A stretch of DNA of 64,000 nt. Source: Ralstonia sp. RRA (GTDB taxonomy: Bacteria > Pseudomonadota > Gammaproteobacteria > Burkholderiales > Burkholderiaceae). Made by a program: the position numbers and the translations under genes. Positions 1 through 8,505 of this stretch are shown here, piece after piece. Location of the stretch: contig NZ_CP146094.1 of the NCBI RefSeq assembly GCF_037023145.1, positions 1 through 64,000 of the forward strand. Reading direction: 5' to 3'. Positions within the stretch are counted from its first letter, which is position 1. The number at the start of each line of letters is the position of its first letter. A model generated the notes under the pieces. It did not search any database, was not told the origin of the DNA, and was given only the letters and a program-made list of their open reading frames with translations.

Positions 1-383
1 TACCCTTTGTTCCGTAGGTCCATTGAGACATTGACGATGTCTTCCTTGACCGACGAAAGCAAGAGACTCATGGCCTTATCCTCGGCCAGTGTGAGCTCCG
101 TATCGAAACTGCGGTCAGCCTCCATCGAGTTCTCGTGCACATAGTTGCTACTACGCAGTGCAGAGATGCTGATCGTCTCACCCTTGTCGATCGCGGAGAG
201 AGCGAGCCCAAGAAATACCGGGCGGTCGCGCAATAGCCGCTTTGCGACAACACGATCAGCAATCTTGCCAGTGAATCGCATGCCGTCACCCTGGCAGTGC
301 GAAAGGCTCCACAGGATGTCATCGATCGGGTACCCCAAGCTCGCCAAAACGAACTGGAAATATTGCTTGATGATTTCGTTCAT
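1..383 (-). CDS. Hypothetical protein, C-terminus beyond window
   Basis: Open frame of 127 codons starting at ATG 383 and still open at base 1, so the gene is cut by the window edge. GGAG lies 10 nt before the ATG. The protein starts MNEIIKQYFQFVLASLGYPI and continues through DILWSLSHCQGDGMRF, a style seen in small phage and plasmid proteins of unknown function. It is soluble, with no signal peptide or membrane segment. It follows a terminator-like palindrome, so it may be transcribed separately or by read-through from the operon to its right. I do not recognise the family. Confidence 0.6.
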   Translation of the reverse strand, partial: MNEIIKQYFQFVLASLGYPIDDILWSLSHCQGDGMRFTGKIADRVVAKRLLRDRPVFLGLALSAIDKGETISISALRSSNYVHENSMEADRSFDTELTLAEDKAMSLLLSSVKEDIVNVSMDLRNKG

Positions 384-406
384 GATTCCGAATCTCCAAA
401 ACAATA

Positions 407-428
407 GGGGCCGACGATCGTCGGCCCC
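407..428 (-). terminator. Perfect 22-bp palindrome, terminator-like
   Basis: GGGGCCGACGATCGTCGGCCCC is a perfect inverted repeat between two minus-strand genes. On the minus strand it is followed by TATTGTTTTGG, a weak T-rich tail. It could be a terminator or attenuator for the operon ending at 444. Confidence 0.6.
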
Positions 429-443
429 CAATATGCACACGGG

Positions 444-542
444 TTACTTCACATAGATCGCGTCACCGAACATCGCTGCTGCCGCGAGCAATGCCGGGAA
501 CGCGAAAACGACGAGTACCCCACCAAACACATGCACGTTCAT
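444..542 (-). CDS. Small membrane peptide, 32 aa
   Basis: ATG at 542, stop at 444, giving a 32-residue peptide that is almost entirely one hydrophobic segment (VFGGVLVVFAFPALLAAAAM). AGGAG lies 6 nt upstream of the ATG, and a full leader-B RNA structure sits directly in front of it, which supports a real gene despite the length. It is the last cistron of the operon that begins near 2.6 kb. Function unknown. Confidence 0.55.
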   Translation of the reverse strand: MNVHVFGGVLVVFAFPALLAAAAMFGDAIYVK

Positions 543-611
543 TCACTTCTCCTAGAAGAGGCGAAGACATGCTCCCCGATGCTGGGGAACAAAGTCCCCG
601 CAACGGGTTGA
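543..611 (-). promoter_or_regulatory. Leader B1: RBS-switch RNA
   Basis: Minus-strand order: outer CCCG (after TTCAA) with CGGG; inner GGGGA/TTCCCC with loop CUUUG. The pseudoknot strand is weak here (GGGAC with GUCUU). The alternative hairpin pairs CUUC and CCU with AGG and GAAG and buries the AGGAG. The layout matches the other leader-B copies, but this is one of the weaker pseudoknots. Confidence 0.6.
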
Positions 612-620
612 AAAATGTCA

Positions 621-911
621 TTAGAGCAGCCAGTTCACGGCCCCTTGGAGGGACGTAACCGTGAACACCAACTGCATCGCTAGCAGGCCGAACGCCCGCT
701 TCTTCAGCGCGAACACGATCCAAAGGACGTTGGAAACGAGCCAGATAACCCAGCCGTAGGCTGAGTACGCAGACTTCTGCGCCAACACCTCCGCACCAAG
801 TACGCCTAGGCCGGCTCCGCACCACTCAACGAGCAACAGCGGCCGCGCCCAAACTTCCGACTTCCACAGCCGAAGCCGTTCACCGATCGACCGCATCAAT
901 TGTGAGGTCAT
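621..911 (-). CDS. Small integral membrane protein, 96 aa
   Basis: Starts at ATG 911, overlapping the stop of the upstream gene (ATGA), so it is probably translationally coupled. After a charged N-terminal tail it has about three hydrophobic segments (around residues 24-40, 50-67 and 73-95), including YGWVIWLVSNVLWIVFALKK. The pattern resembles small PnuC-like or phage membrane proteins, but no family motif is clear. Third gene of a tight 1587-to-621 gene string. Confidence 0.65.
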   Translation of the reverse strand: MTSQLMRSIGERLRLWKSEVWARPLLLVEWCGAGLGVLGAEVLAQKSAYSAYGWVIWLVSNVLWIVFALKKRAFGLLAMQLVFTVTSLQGAVNWLL

Positions 912-1324
912 CGAGCGGCAAGCCCCAGGATCTCCTCATCAGAGAGCAAGGGAACGTCGTCATATGCCTCGATTGGGATGAATGCATGGATCTCCGCAGT
1001 AGTCTGCTCGGGCATGCTCTCCATCGACATGACAGTCGTGGGTTCCGAGAACTTGCCCGGTCGACGAGACTTGGCCACGCCTTTCTGAGCTCGCAGTTCT
1101 GCGCGCTGGGCACGCTCAATTCGGCGTTGCTCTTTCACATACTGCTTCTCGAACGACTTGCAGACCGTCGCATAGAAAGGGGCCGGATCGTAGTTCGGAA
1201 CATCCATTGCGACCGTCGAAACCGTAAAGAAGTCTCGTCGATTTGATGGATTGCGCCGCGCCATTTCTGCTTCGAACGCCGACTCCTTCACCTTGCCCCT
1301 TGGGGGAGTTTGAGTAACAGGCAT
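908..1324 (-). CDS. Hypothetical protein, 138 aa
   Basis: ATG at 1324 abuts the stop of the preceding gene and its own stop overlaps the next start, so the three genes are coupled. The middle part is highly basic and helical (KSFEKQYVKEQRRIERAQRA) and the C-terminus is acidic (DDVPLLSDEEILGLAAR). No transmembrane segment or known motif. Function unknown. Confidence 0.6.
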   Translation of the reverse strand: MPVTQTPPRGKVKESAFEAEMARRNPSNRRDFFTVSTVAMDVPNYDPAPFYATVCKSFEKQYVKEQRRIERAQRAELRAQKGVAKSRRPGKFSEPTTVMSMESMPEQTTAEIHAFIPIEAYDDVPLLSDEEILGLAAR

Positions 1325-1587
1325 TACGCCTCCACGAAGTACTCGGCGAAAGGAGACGTCGGGACCATCTTGGTGAAGCCCTGACTGGAGAACTTGGTTT
1401 CGTCCAGCAGAAGCGACTCATCAACATGTGCCTCGAGGTCTTCTAGGTAGTGAAACCGGAGGAAATCGCCTTCCGGCTTCACGATCCCCTTGTCACCGAT
1501 GACCTTTCCGAACTTAAAGCCCATAACGAGGGTTTCGCCCTCGGCGTAGGCCCTCAATGCTGCGTTATGGACATCCTGAAACTGCAT
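1324..1587 (-). CDS. Hypothetical protein, 87 aa
   Basis: ATG at 1587 with AGGAGG 9 nt upstream, and a leader-B element in front. Soluble acidic protein (MQFQDVHNAALRAYAEGETL at the N-terminus). First gene of the coupled set 1587-621. No motif recognised. Confidence 0.65.
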   Translation of the reverse strand: MQFQDVHNAALRAYAEGETLVMGFKFGKVIGDKGIVKPEGDFLRFHYLEDLEAHVDESLLLDETKFSSQGFTKMVPTSPFAEYFVEA

Positions 1588-1662
1588 GATCTTGATCCTC
1601 CTGTGTACGCCACAGGCAGACCCACTTCCCGCACGGGAAATGTGTCTCCCGTGGGGATTGAC
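1588..1662 (-). promoter_or_regulatory. Leader B2: RBS-switch RNA
   Basis: Outer CCC/GGG; inner ACGGGA/UCCCGU. The loop segment AGACACAU can pair 7 of 8 with the downstream GUGGGUCU (pseudoknot). Next to that strand, CCUGUG pairs with CACAGG, which holds the AGGAGG ribosome site. The remaining intergenic part (1663-1816) shows a GC-rich inverted repeat (GCGAACC...GGTTCGC) downstream of the 1817 gene, possibly a processing or termination hairpin, and nothing else I can name. Confidence 0.75.
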
Positions 1663-1816
1663 TGAATGCGTCAGCTCGCATCTCGGACATTTCGTCCAAA
1701 ATTCCTTCCCGGCATTTTTTGCGCCTGTTGCCAGACCGGTTTGCCAATAGCCCTCGCTCGAAGGTCATTGGCGAACCCGGTCGAGGGTTCGCGGCAAGTC
1801 TTTCCGACGTCGCGTG

Positions 1817-2395
1817 TCAGCTCGTCTGGTTCAGTTCGCTACCCGGACGAGTCTCCACGTAGCGCGAATATGAGCCGTCTCCATTGAGAGTGCGCATGAA
1901 CGCCGGCGCCGGACCATAGAACAGCTCCATGTGGGCAAGCTCAGCGGCGAAACAGAAAGCCGTCGGACAGCTGACAAGGATGCAATCACCCTCTGCGTAG
2001 GTGAACACCTTCCGCTGAATGACGTTGACCCACACGCCAAACCATTCGGCGTCCTGATCGGTCGAGTACCGTTGGTACTCACGCAGCGTTGCGTCGAACG
2101 TGAAGCTTGAGCTTGGCCTAAACCAGCGCTCGACCTCGTTGCCGCGCTGATTGGTTTCGCGCGGTGCGGACTTCAGTGCACGCTTCAAATGTCGGAGGCG
2201 TCGCTGGCCACGCGCGTAACTCAAACGAGTATTTGGTACACCAGGAAACCAAGGATAGTCAGCGCGCCGGCGGTACAGCTCTTGCCGGGCCAGTAGATCG
2301 TCGATCAAGCCCTGCAGCTCGGTCTTGTTGAGGCGGCGGGAACGGCTGCACAACCGCTTCGGTTTGCTGCTGAAGGAGTTATGAATTGAAGGCAT
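1817..2395 (-). CDS. Hypothetical protein, 192 aa
   Basis: ATG at 2395 is chosen because leader B3 ends exactly there; an upstream in-frame extension would translate through the RNA structure. The N-terminus is strongly basic (KPKRLCSRSRRLNKTE), followed by a helical region and a globular C-terminal half with DAEWFGVWVNVIQRKVFTYAEGD. Predicted cytoplasmic. First cistron after the promoter near 2.6 kb. No family recognised. Confidence 0.65.
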   Translation of the reverse strand: MPSIHNSFSSKPKRLCSRSRRLNKTELQGLIDDLLARQELYRRRADYPWFPGVPNTRLSYARGQRRLRHLKRALKSAPRETNQRGNEVERWFRPSSSFTFDATLREYQRYSTDQDAEWFGVWVNVIQRKVFTYAEGDCILVSCPTAFCFAAELAHMELFYGPAPAFMRTLNGDGSYSRYVETRPGSELNQTS

Positions 2396-2461
2396 GGTTT
2401 CTCGCTGGAAGATGCAGAGAAAGCCATACCCAGCGCGGGAATGGCTTCCCCGCTTGGGTGA
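2396..2461 (-). promoter_or_regulatory. Leader B3: RBS-switch RNA
   Basis: Outer CCC/GGG; inner GCGGGGA/UUCCCGC. The loop AGCCAU is exactly complementary to the downstream AUGGCU. The same strand extended, AUGGcUUUCUC, pairs with GAGAAACCAU, which contains the ribosome site and the first two bases of the start codon. The two pairings exclude each other. Confidence 0.8.
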
Positions 2462-2554
2462 TGTAGATGCGATGCCGCAAAACAAAAACTGAGTTTTTCG
2501 GCGTGCGACGTGAAACTGCAGAAACTGTCGGCCGCGCAGCAACCTACAGTCTTA

Positions 2555-2574
2555 GGCTAGTGGCCCTAGCTGGC
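2555..2574 (-). promoter_or_regulatory. Leader A (g): AGCUAG-loop pseudoknot
   Basis: Minus strand: short stem GCC/GGC around loop AGCUAG, then CUAGCC. The loop GCUAG pairs perfectly with CUAGC. The other copies have loop GCUGG, so this copy carries a compensated G-to-A difference. It lies between the promoter at 2608-2659 and the first cistron. Confidence 0.65.
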
Positions 2575-2607
2575 ATGACGAGCGTCGTCGACACTCACTA
2601 TGAGACG

Positions 2608-2659
2608 AGGATACCTCACCCTGTTCACGGGCGTCAACGAATTGAGTTCCTGTTAGGAA
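2608..2659 (-). promoter_or_regulatory. Promoter with TTCC-N5-GGAA dyad (g)
   Basis: Minus strand: dyad TTCCTAACAGGAA (2647-2659), then -35 TTGACG (2632-2637), 18 bp, -10 TATCCT (2608-2613). Drives the 2395-to-444 unit. Here the dyad lies just upstream of -35, a position that would suit an activator. Confidence 0.65.
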
Positions 2660-3117
2660 GCTCTATCGCGGCGCCAACCTGGCGGACAAGCCGGCTTCTG
2701 AACCGATCGGCTCGACGCTGCAGCAACGAAAGCCCCCCCTCTTTAGTTGGGTGCGCGCCGTCAAAACTTAGTTAACCGGTAAATATCGCTTAATACCGTC
2801 TTAAGCATCTTTTATTTCTGGACGAAAAAGGTGTAGATAACCTTATTACCCCCCTCCACCGGGGTATTAAGTTTAGTCTCGATAAGCTCGATATTTCGAT
2901 CTATTAACATTTCCCTGGAATCGTGTTGATACCCAGGAGCCCCACTTCGGTGGGGTATCGAACCTAGCGGTAACTGAAAGGCAGGCCTCAAACACGGAAG
3001 TTACAACATTCGTCAAGTCGCGCAACTCGACGTTGACCCTATAGCGGTTGGAATACCCCCCAGCTTGGAAGCCGATTCGATGTTTCTCATCGAACGGCAG
3101 GCTGACAGAATCAGCCC

Positions 3118-4225
3118 ATGATCGCATCTGAACTGTTCTTCATGGGCTTGATGGATGTCTCCCTGGATTCACGGGAGGGATATCGGTCGATCTTCCACTA
3201 TTGGGAAAGCGAAAAGTACCGCGGCGTTGATGAAGTCGTGCGACAAGAAATTCTTGCCGCTCCGACATTGCGTGAACTCAGGAAGATGCTTCGGCGGCTA
3301 CCTGAGACGTGGCGCAAAGATTGGAAACAAGTGCGCGGGCGGGTGTTTAGGAGTGCTCTCTTGTATGCGGTTGAGAGCCACCCCGACCTGCAGAATGAAC
3401 TGGTCGAGCCCGGCAGCCTGATCGAAGCATGCAGTAGCTGGGGAATTCCAGATGCCTTCGTGATGAACGAACTCAAAGCCGTTCGTCAGGAGATCGAGAG
3501 TCCTTTCAGATTGTTGGCAATTGGGTCCGTCGACGCACCACCCGAACACGTTCAGGTAACGCTTGAGCGATTGATTGGCAAACGCAGCGACTGCCAGTAC
3601 GTGACCTTTGCAGGGCGACGAATGGATGTCGGACTACATCTTTGGGCTGCCCAGAAGATGTACCCCATTCATTACGTTAGAACGAAGTTGAACAGTGGAA
3701 TCGATGGACATGTTGTACAGCAACTCATTGCCAAAAGCACGCACGTTGTCTTCTTCACTCGTGAAGGCACAGCTCCTGACGCGGATTACATCGAACGAGC
3801 TCGACGGCAAGGCTGCTCGGTTCGACTCTCCCAGTACGCCCCGCCTAACGTTGGTCGATCCGTCACCGCAACGGGTGCCCGCACTGGACGCTCAGCCGCT
3901 GCCGGCACGTCCAGCACAACAACGCAGCGACGACCTCTTCGAGTCGTTCAAAAGTCGGGGGTTTAGTGTCTTGCGCGAAAGCGAAAGCGCTATCGGCCTG
4001 ATCAAGCACGTGCGCTCAAAGGGCCGAATCGCCTACACGATTGACCTCACGATTAGCCTCGATAGCAGCGCGACAACGATTGCTGCCGAGGGCGCGTACT
4101 GCCTTGCGCTTGAGGATGACATGCAGTTTATCTGTCGCTCCTTCCCGCTCGAGGCGCCGGCCCGCGAGATCGAGGCCTATTTCGCCCGCGAATACGACCC
4201 GCAAAAGCACGCTCCGCTGGATTGA
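3118..4225 (+). pseudogene. NADAR-like gene split by a frame change near 3838-3846
   Basis: Two plus-strand frames make one plausible protein. Frame 1 (from ATG 3118) reads well to about codon 242 (DYIERARRQGCSVRLSQYAP) and then turns into low-complexity T/R/S sequence before stopping at 3966. Frame 2 reads RLTLVDPSPQRVPALD from 3842 and continues as a well-formed domain to 4225. One extra C in the run GCCCCG (3838-3842), or a +1 shift there, would join them. The N-terminal part (HYWESEKYRG ... ILAAPTLRELRKMLRR ... WRKDWKQVRGRVFRSAL) resembles NADAR/YbiA-type ADP-ribose N-glycosidase domains; the middle part looks Rossmann-like. No good SD precedes 3118, so the start is uncertain. Confidence 0.55.
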
Positions 4226-4305
4226 GTTCGCTTGGGCGGCAAAATCGCCTTCTTCCATCGGTGCATTGAGCAACAGCCTTCTGGCCAAACCGATGAGAGG
4301 ATCAT

Positions 4306-5631
4306 TTGTCCGCCAATCCTGAAGTCCGCATCGGAAGTCTCCGCATAAGACTCGCTGCCTTGCGCGAAGCGCCGGCACGCTACTCACACGCGTTCGCAGA
4401 GGCGAAAGTTGATCCCGGCCATGGCTGGTGCCTCTGTGGTCCAGTTCCCCAGCGACTGGTGATCCGACGCAAGTCAAACAGTGGCTCGGCTGCAGTTTTC
4501 TTCTTGGCCGGCTGGCCAGATGAAGGTGAAGCTCATGACGTTCTGAGCTGCCCCTTCTACAAGGAACCGGAGCATGAGTCGGGGCAGTCTTCCGAAAGCA
4601 AGTCATGCTTTTCTGAAGACGCAGACGGGACGTTCCACATCACTCCGGCCTACTCGGTGTCGCTCAAAATCAATGCGGCGACGCGCACCCCGGATCCCAT
4701 CGAACAATCTGACAAACCCTCGACATCGACACGCGGATCCACGCTTCTCGCCACGCTCCAATATCTTTGGAACAAGGCGGGGCTGCATCGCTGGCGAGCA
4801 GGCTGGGAACGAGATTGGGGCCGAGTGCGATACGAACTGGAATTGACCGCGCAAACTGGGAAAATCGGGAAGCGCTCACTGCCTGACGTTCTGTACATTC
4901 CTCCACGATACTCGCCGGCATCGGCCGACCGGAACAAGGAGTTACTGAACGCTCGCCTTGAGCCGCTCTTCACTTCCACGAGAGCCTATCTGGACGCCCA
5001 AGCCAGGCTTGCAGCCGGCAAGTCGGCGACGGCCGTCAAGGAAACGCTCTTCATCATTGCTCCGCTCAGATCGGTCAAGCCGGGAAAGTACGGCAGCCAT
5101 GTACTCCAACTCGGACACATGGGCCAACCGGTGTATTGCAAGGCGCCCCTTTTGGCGCGACTGGAACGAAGGTTCGGCCGGGTGTTGAACACACTATCGA
5201 GCGGAGAAGGCCACGTTGTAGGCATTTTCCAAGTCGAAGGAACGACGCACGGGAATCTACAGCTGATAGATGCCGGCCTCTTGCGCGTGTCGACTCGGTT
5301 CATCCCGGTGGAATCCTCGTACGAGGAAACGGTCGCAGACGCACTTGTAGCCGCCGGCCGCGACTTCACCAAACCCATCCGCCTTGAGATCAGCGACGAC
5401 ACCTTAGCCGGAAAGGTGCTCCCCGACTTCATTTTGTACGACACGTCCGCGCGCCGATGCTACATGGAGATTTTCGGGGTGCAAGGGCGCGAAGACTACG
5501 ATGCGCGCAAAAAAGAGAAACGCCGTTTCTACGAACAGAAGGGTGTAATGCTGTGGGATTGGGATCTTTCCTCGACTGCTGAAATGCCCACACTCCCGAC
5601 TCGAGTCGAGGGACGCGCAAGCCCCACCTAG
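4306..5631 (+). CDS. DUF1173-like protein, 441 aa
   Basis: Starts at TTG 4306 with AGAGG about 5 nt upstream. The N-terminal HGWCLCGPVPQRLVIRR followed by a HDVLSCPFY segment matches my memory of DUF1173, a family on plasmids and integrative elements of beta- and gamma-proteobacteria, often near conjugation genes. The cysteine pairs (C-L-C and the later C of SCPFY) could bind metal. The C-terminal half (VLPDFILYDTSARRCYMEIFG) has the D...E spacing of a PD-(D/E)XK-type nuclease core, but that is inference. Cytoplasmic. Confidence 0.6.
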   Translation: MSANPEVRIGSLRIRLAALREAPARYSHAFAEAKVDPGHGWCLCGPVPQRLVIRRKSNSGSAAVFFLAGWPDEGEAHDVLSCPFYKEPEHESGQSSESKSCFSEDADGTFHITPAYSVSLKINAATRTPDPIEQSDKPSTSTRGSTLLATLQYLWNKAGLHRWRAGWERDWGRVRYELELTAQTGKIGKRSLPDVLYIPPRYSPASADRNKELLNARLEPLFTSTRAYLDAQARLAAGKSATAVKETLFIIAPLRSVKPGKYGSHVLQLGHMGQPVYCKAPLLARLERRFGRVLNTLSSGEGHVVGIFQVEGTTHGNLQLIDAGLLRVSTRFIPVESSYEETVADALVAAGRDFTKPIRLEISDDTLAGKVLPDFILYDTSARRCYMEIFGVQGREDYDARKKEKRRFYEQKGVMLWDWDLSSTAEMPTLPTRVEGRASPT

Positions 5632-5880
5632 GGAAGGAGCGTCGCCGGCCGCCTGGGCCGGTGTGGGGTGCTGCAGCATAGCGTCCTACTCGCTCTTGCA
5701 CTCCCATTGCGCATTCGCTACAGTTGGCTCGGGCCTATCGCCCAGGGCCCTCGCCCCGAGTTGCAGCCGACTCCAGAGACGCGACCAAGTGTCGCGAAAA
5801 GCATTTCGATCGACAAGTGATCTCCATCGTGGGGCTTCGCTTCGTAATCGGCTGAAAGCGAAGAACAAGCGGAGATTTCT

Positions 5881-6867
5881 ATGTCGTTCCAATTGCGCCG
5901 TCGCGCAGACCTTCGGGCGAGCATGCTCGCCATCAAATCGGCAATCGCCGAGAACATCCCTGTCAAGGAACACCATCTGAATGAAGCGATCGCGTTCGGC
6001 TATGGCCTGCCGACGTACGCATCGCTGGTTGCCTCCCTTGCGTCAGGTCACACTTATGCGCCAAGCGATTTCCGACACCTCGCATTTCTCGAGCACTTGG
6101 AGACGTTGTCGGACGACCGCCCTATGGCTGAGTCCGCCGCCGCAGCCGCCTGCGGTATCACTATCCAAATCGACATCACCAAACGCTCGCCGGAACGCCA
6201 ACGCTCTGACGACTATCTCGACATCGCATACGACGTTGATCTGATGGTGAACGGACTGTCACCCGAATCGCTCGAGGCCTCCCCCACCTTTTTGGTCCCG
6301 TCGAATTTCGGCGGGCCACACATCCGCCTTGCGTCTGCTTCGACGCACAAGGTAGACGGTGAGTTTGCCGTTACGCGCAACCGCAACAAGCGCGACCTGG
6401 TGAGCGTGAAACTGATCCGTGGTCAGTGGGCGGGCGGTCTGTTCCTGGACATTCGTCCAGATGCGGACGCTGCACGCTACCTTCGCTCTGCCAAGGCGGC
6501 CCTAGTTCGGGAGATCATTCAGGTGGTGAATCCATGGGTGAACTGTCGAATTTTCCGTCCGGACGCGTACGATTACGGCGCGTGGCGCGTGGAGATGTCG
6601 CTTGGCCAAGCTGGTTTGGCCGCTCTCGGCTCCTCGCGGTTGGTGTTTGACATTCCCCGTCACCAGGAGCGCCTGGTCGTTCCCGACAAGGAATATCTGT
6701 TCGACATCAACCCTGCTCAGGCGAAGCATCTCGGACAGTTCCAGGACGGCATTTGGGCCGCTGATGTCTACTCGAACGGCATCTCTGAGGATGCCAACGA
6801 TGTGAAGATCGACCAGCTTCGCAAGCAGTTTGTGCGCAGCGTGTACCAGAAGCTGGCGCCTGTTTAG
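5881..6867 (+). CDS. Hypothetical protein, 328 aa
   Basis: ATG at 5881 with CGGAG 7 nt upstream. Soluble. The N-terminal helix-rich part (LNEAIAFGYGLPTYASLVAS) recalls short motifs in plasmid-borne unknown proteins. The rest alternates beta strands, with no metal or nucleotide motif. 250 bases without a gene precede it. The hairpin at 6882-6915 follows it. Confidence 0.65.
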   Translation: MSFQLRRRADLRASMLAIKSAIAENIPVKEHHLNEAIAFGYGLPTYASLVASLASGHTYAPSDFRHLAFLEHLETLSDDRPMAESAAAAACGITIQIDITKRSPERQRSDDYLDIAYDVDLMVNGLSPESLEASPTFLVPSNFGGPHIRLASASTHKVDGEFAVTRNRNKRDLVSVKLIRGQWAGGLFLDIRPDADAARYLRSAKAALVREIIQVVNPWVNCRIFRPDAYDYGAWRVEMSLGQAGLAALGSSRLVFDIPRHQERLVVPDKEYLFDINPAQAKHLGQFQDGIWAADVYSNGISEDANDVKIDQLRKQFVRSVYQKLAPV

Positions 6868-6881
6868 GCTTGGCGCCAGAA

Positions 6882-6915
6882 CCCCCGCTCACTGGCCAAA
6901 CCAGCCGAGCGGGGG
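6882..6915 (+). terminator. GC-rich hairpin after 6867
   Basis: CCCCCGCTC and GAGCGGGGG form a 9-bp stem 14 nt after the stop codon. There is no T-run, so it may stabilise the 3' end rather than terminate intrinsically. Confidence 0.5.
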
Positions 6916-7017
6916 ACGGTTCGGTCAGCAGGTACGTTGCGAGCCTACGCCTTTCGATGCATCTTCTGGCGTCTATTGTCGGTCGTACAATGCGCTGAAA
7001 GAGCCAACGGAGCGGCA

Positions 7018-7428
7018 ATGAAAACCTCGACGACTTCCACCGGCGCCGCAGTGGCCATAGGGGTTCTTGCCATAACTGCTCATGCCCAGAAGATCCCCCC
7101 CGCGGACGTCTATACGCCTCCGGCTGGGTTCATCTCCGGAAGCCGTTTCGAAGCGTTACCCGCCCCGGCTCGGCTGCATTACCTGGAGGGGTTGATGGAC
7201 GGCTTCTTGTTCGCACCGATGCTTGCAGCTCGAGGCGACCTCGACAACACGCGCACACAGAAACTCAGCCAATGCAACGAGGCCATTGGACTGACAGACG
7301 TTCAGCTACTCAAGATCGTCGACGAATACATGGCGAAGCATCCGCAAGAATGGGGGGCGCCGATGCATGACTTAGCCTATTCGGCAATCGGTCAAACTTG
7401 TTCAAAGGTCGGGCGCTCTATCTACTAG
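7018..7428 (+). CDS. Exported protein, 136 aa
   Basis: ATG at 7018 has GGAG 6 nt upstream; upstream in-frame sequence is not protein-like. The N-terminus is a Sec signal peptide with likely cleavage after AHA (GVLAITAHA-QKIPP). The mature part has two cysteines that could form a disulfide (SQCNEAIG and GQTCSKVG). Predicted periplasmic. The overall form recalls Rap1a/Tai-like small periplasmic proteins, but I cannot assign it. Confidence 0.65.
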   Translation: MKTSTTSTGAAVAIGVLAITAHAQKIPPADVYTPPAGFISGSRFEALPAPARLHYLEGLMDGFLFAPMLAARGDLDNTRTQKLSQCNEAIGLTDVQLLKIVDEYMAKHPQEWGAPMHDLAYSAIGQTCSKVGRSIY

Positions 7429-7548
7429 GCATGAAGGCAGGAAGCTCCTCCGAAGCCTTTCGAAGCTGCGGAGAATCACTTTCGGGGTGCCGATTGACCC
7501 GGGCCTTTCGATCGCCCAGCACTACATCAGCCAATAGGGGATATCACA

Positions 7549-8451
7549 GTGGGAGAAGCAAAACAGAAAAGGCTGCTGGCCGCAAGCGGCCAAGAAGCCA
7601 AAGCATCAGCAGTTGCGGGCCCCTGGCAACTAAGCGACTCGAATACACAACTCGAACTCGAGGCCTGGTTCAAACAGCGCGGCATCGACCCTTCAAAGCC
7701 CGGATTGCATGACACCCCGGCGTTTCTCGTCGCAGAAGCACAAGCTCCGGCGGCAATGAATCTCGTTGCTCGACTTGTCGAAGCAAGAAGCTACTCTCCT
7801 GACGAGCTAAAGCACGCTGAGCACAGGATCCTGGTGGCTGCGAGTGCCATCGCAAATCGTGTGGCTCGAGATGGCCGCCCTGGATTGTGCGTTACCGCGT
7901 CGAGCGTTCTCTCGAGGATTCTGGACGAGCTTCACGTCTGGAACTACACGGCGAAGAGCAATCTGACCATTCACTTCCCACACTCGGTATCGGCTAGGCC
8001 CCGCTACTTCTACTCCATTGATGAAGGCAACTTCATCGCACCTCACGCAATCGTGGTCGCCCCTCCATTCGCGGTGGTAGACGTCACCGTGAAGTACCAG
8101 GCATACGACAACCCTGCGATGTCGGCATATCTACCAGAGGTGGCAGCTTCGAAGGATTTTCGCCCATACAAAGTCAACCCCGATGAGCTAGCATCGCCCG
8201 TGGCACGCGCCCAACTTAGGCAACTAGGCATGACTGTTGAAGCTTTTATGACGCGCATGAGGTCCTCCACGGTGGAGCTCATGAAGCAGTTGCCACCGCG
8301 CGAAATCGAACTTACCGGCGGGCGCCTGGGTTACGCGGTGATGGGCGTGGCGGGCTACCAGGAACAACTCCGTGATCTTCCCTCCAACGCCATGATCGAT
8401 GGAATGCTGCCGATGGAAATTTTCGAGAAGGACGTGCTGCCAAAGATCTGA
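7549..8451 (+). CDS. Hypothetical protein, 300 aa
   Basis: GTG start at 7549 (MGEAKQKRLLAA...) with AGGGGA upstream. The MGEAKxKRLL opening is common to several unrelated phage and plasmid proteins. A mixed alpha/beta body follows (IVVAPPFAVVDVTVKYQAYD), with no membrane segment. No motif recognised. Last plus-strand gene before the long minus-strand stretch. Confidence 0.6.
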   Translation: MGEAKQKRLLAASGQEAKASAVAGPWQLSDSNTQLELEAWFKQRGIDPSKPGLHDTPAFLVAEAQAPAAMNLVARLVEARSYSPDELKHAEHRILVAASAIANRVARDGRPGLCVTASSVLSRILDELHVWNYTAKSNLTIHFPHSVSARPRYFYSIDEGNFIAPHAIVVAPPFAVVDVTVKYQAYDNPAMSAYLPEVAASKDFRPYKVNPDELASPVARAQLRQLGMTVEAFMTRMRSSTVELMKQLPPREIELTGGRLGYAVMGVAGYQEQLRDLPSNAMIDGMLPMEIFEKDVLPKI

Positions 8452-8505
8452 ATTCACGCAGCATGATGGCTCCCCACCGTCGCTGGCCGGGTGCAAGTCA
8501 GAAGC

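Larger units (their letters stand above)
2462..3117. other. Long intergenic region between divergent units
   Basis: No convincing gene. The left part holds a short palindrome AAAACTGAGTTTT (about 2486), leader A (2555-2574) and the promoter/dyad (2608-2659) for the minus-strand operon. The right part (about 2780-3000) is more AT-rich than its surroundings and has two strong hairpins, about 2843-2870 (TTACCCC...GGGGTATTAA) and 2928-2959 (GATACC...CCCCACttcGGTGGGG...TATC). They lie upstream of the plus-strand gene at 3118 and may be its leader. They do not match leader B. Confidence 0.5.
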
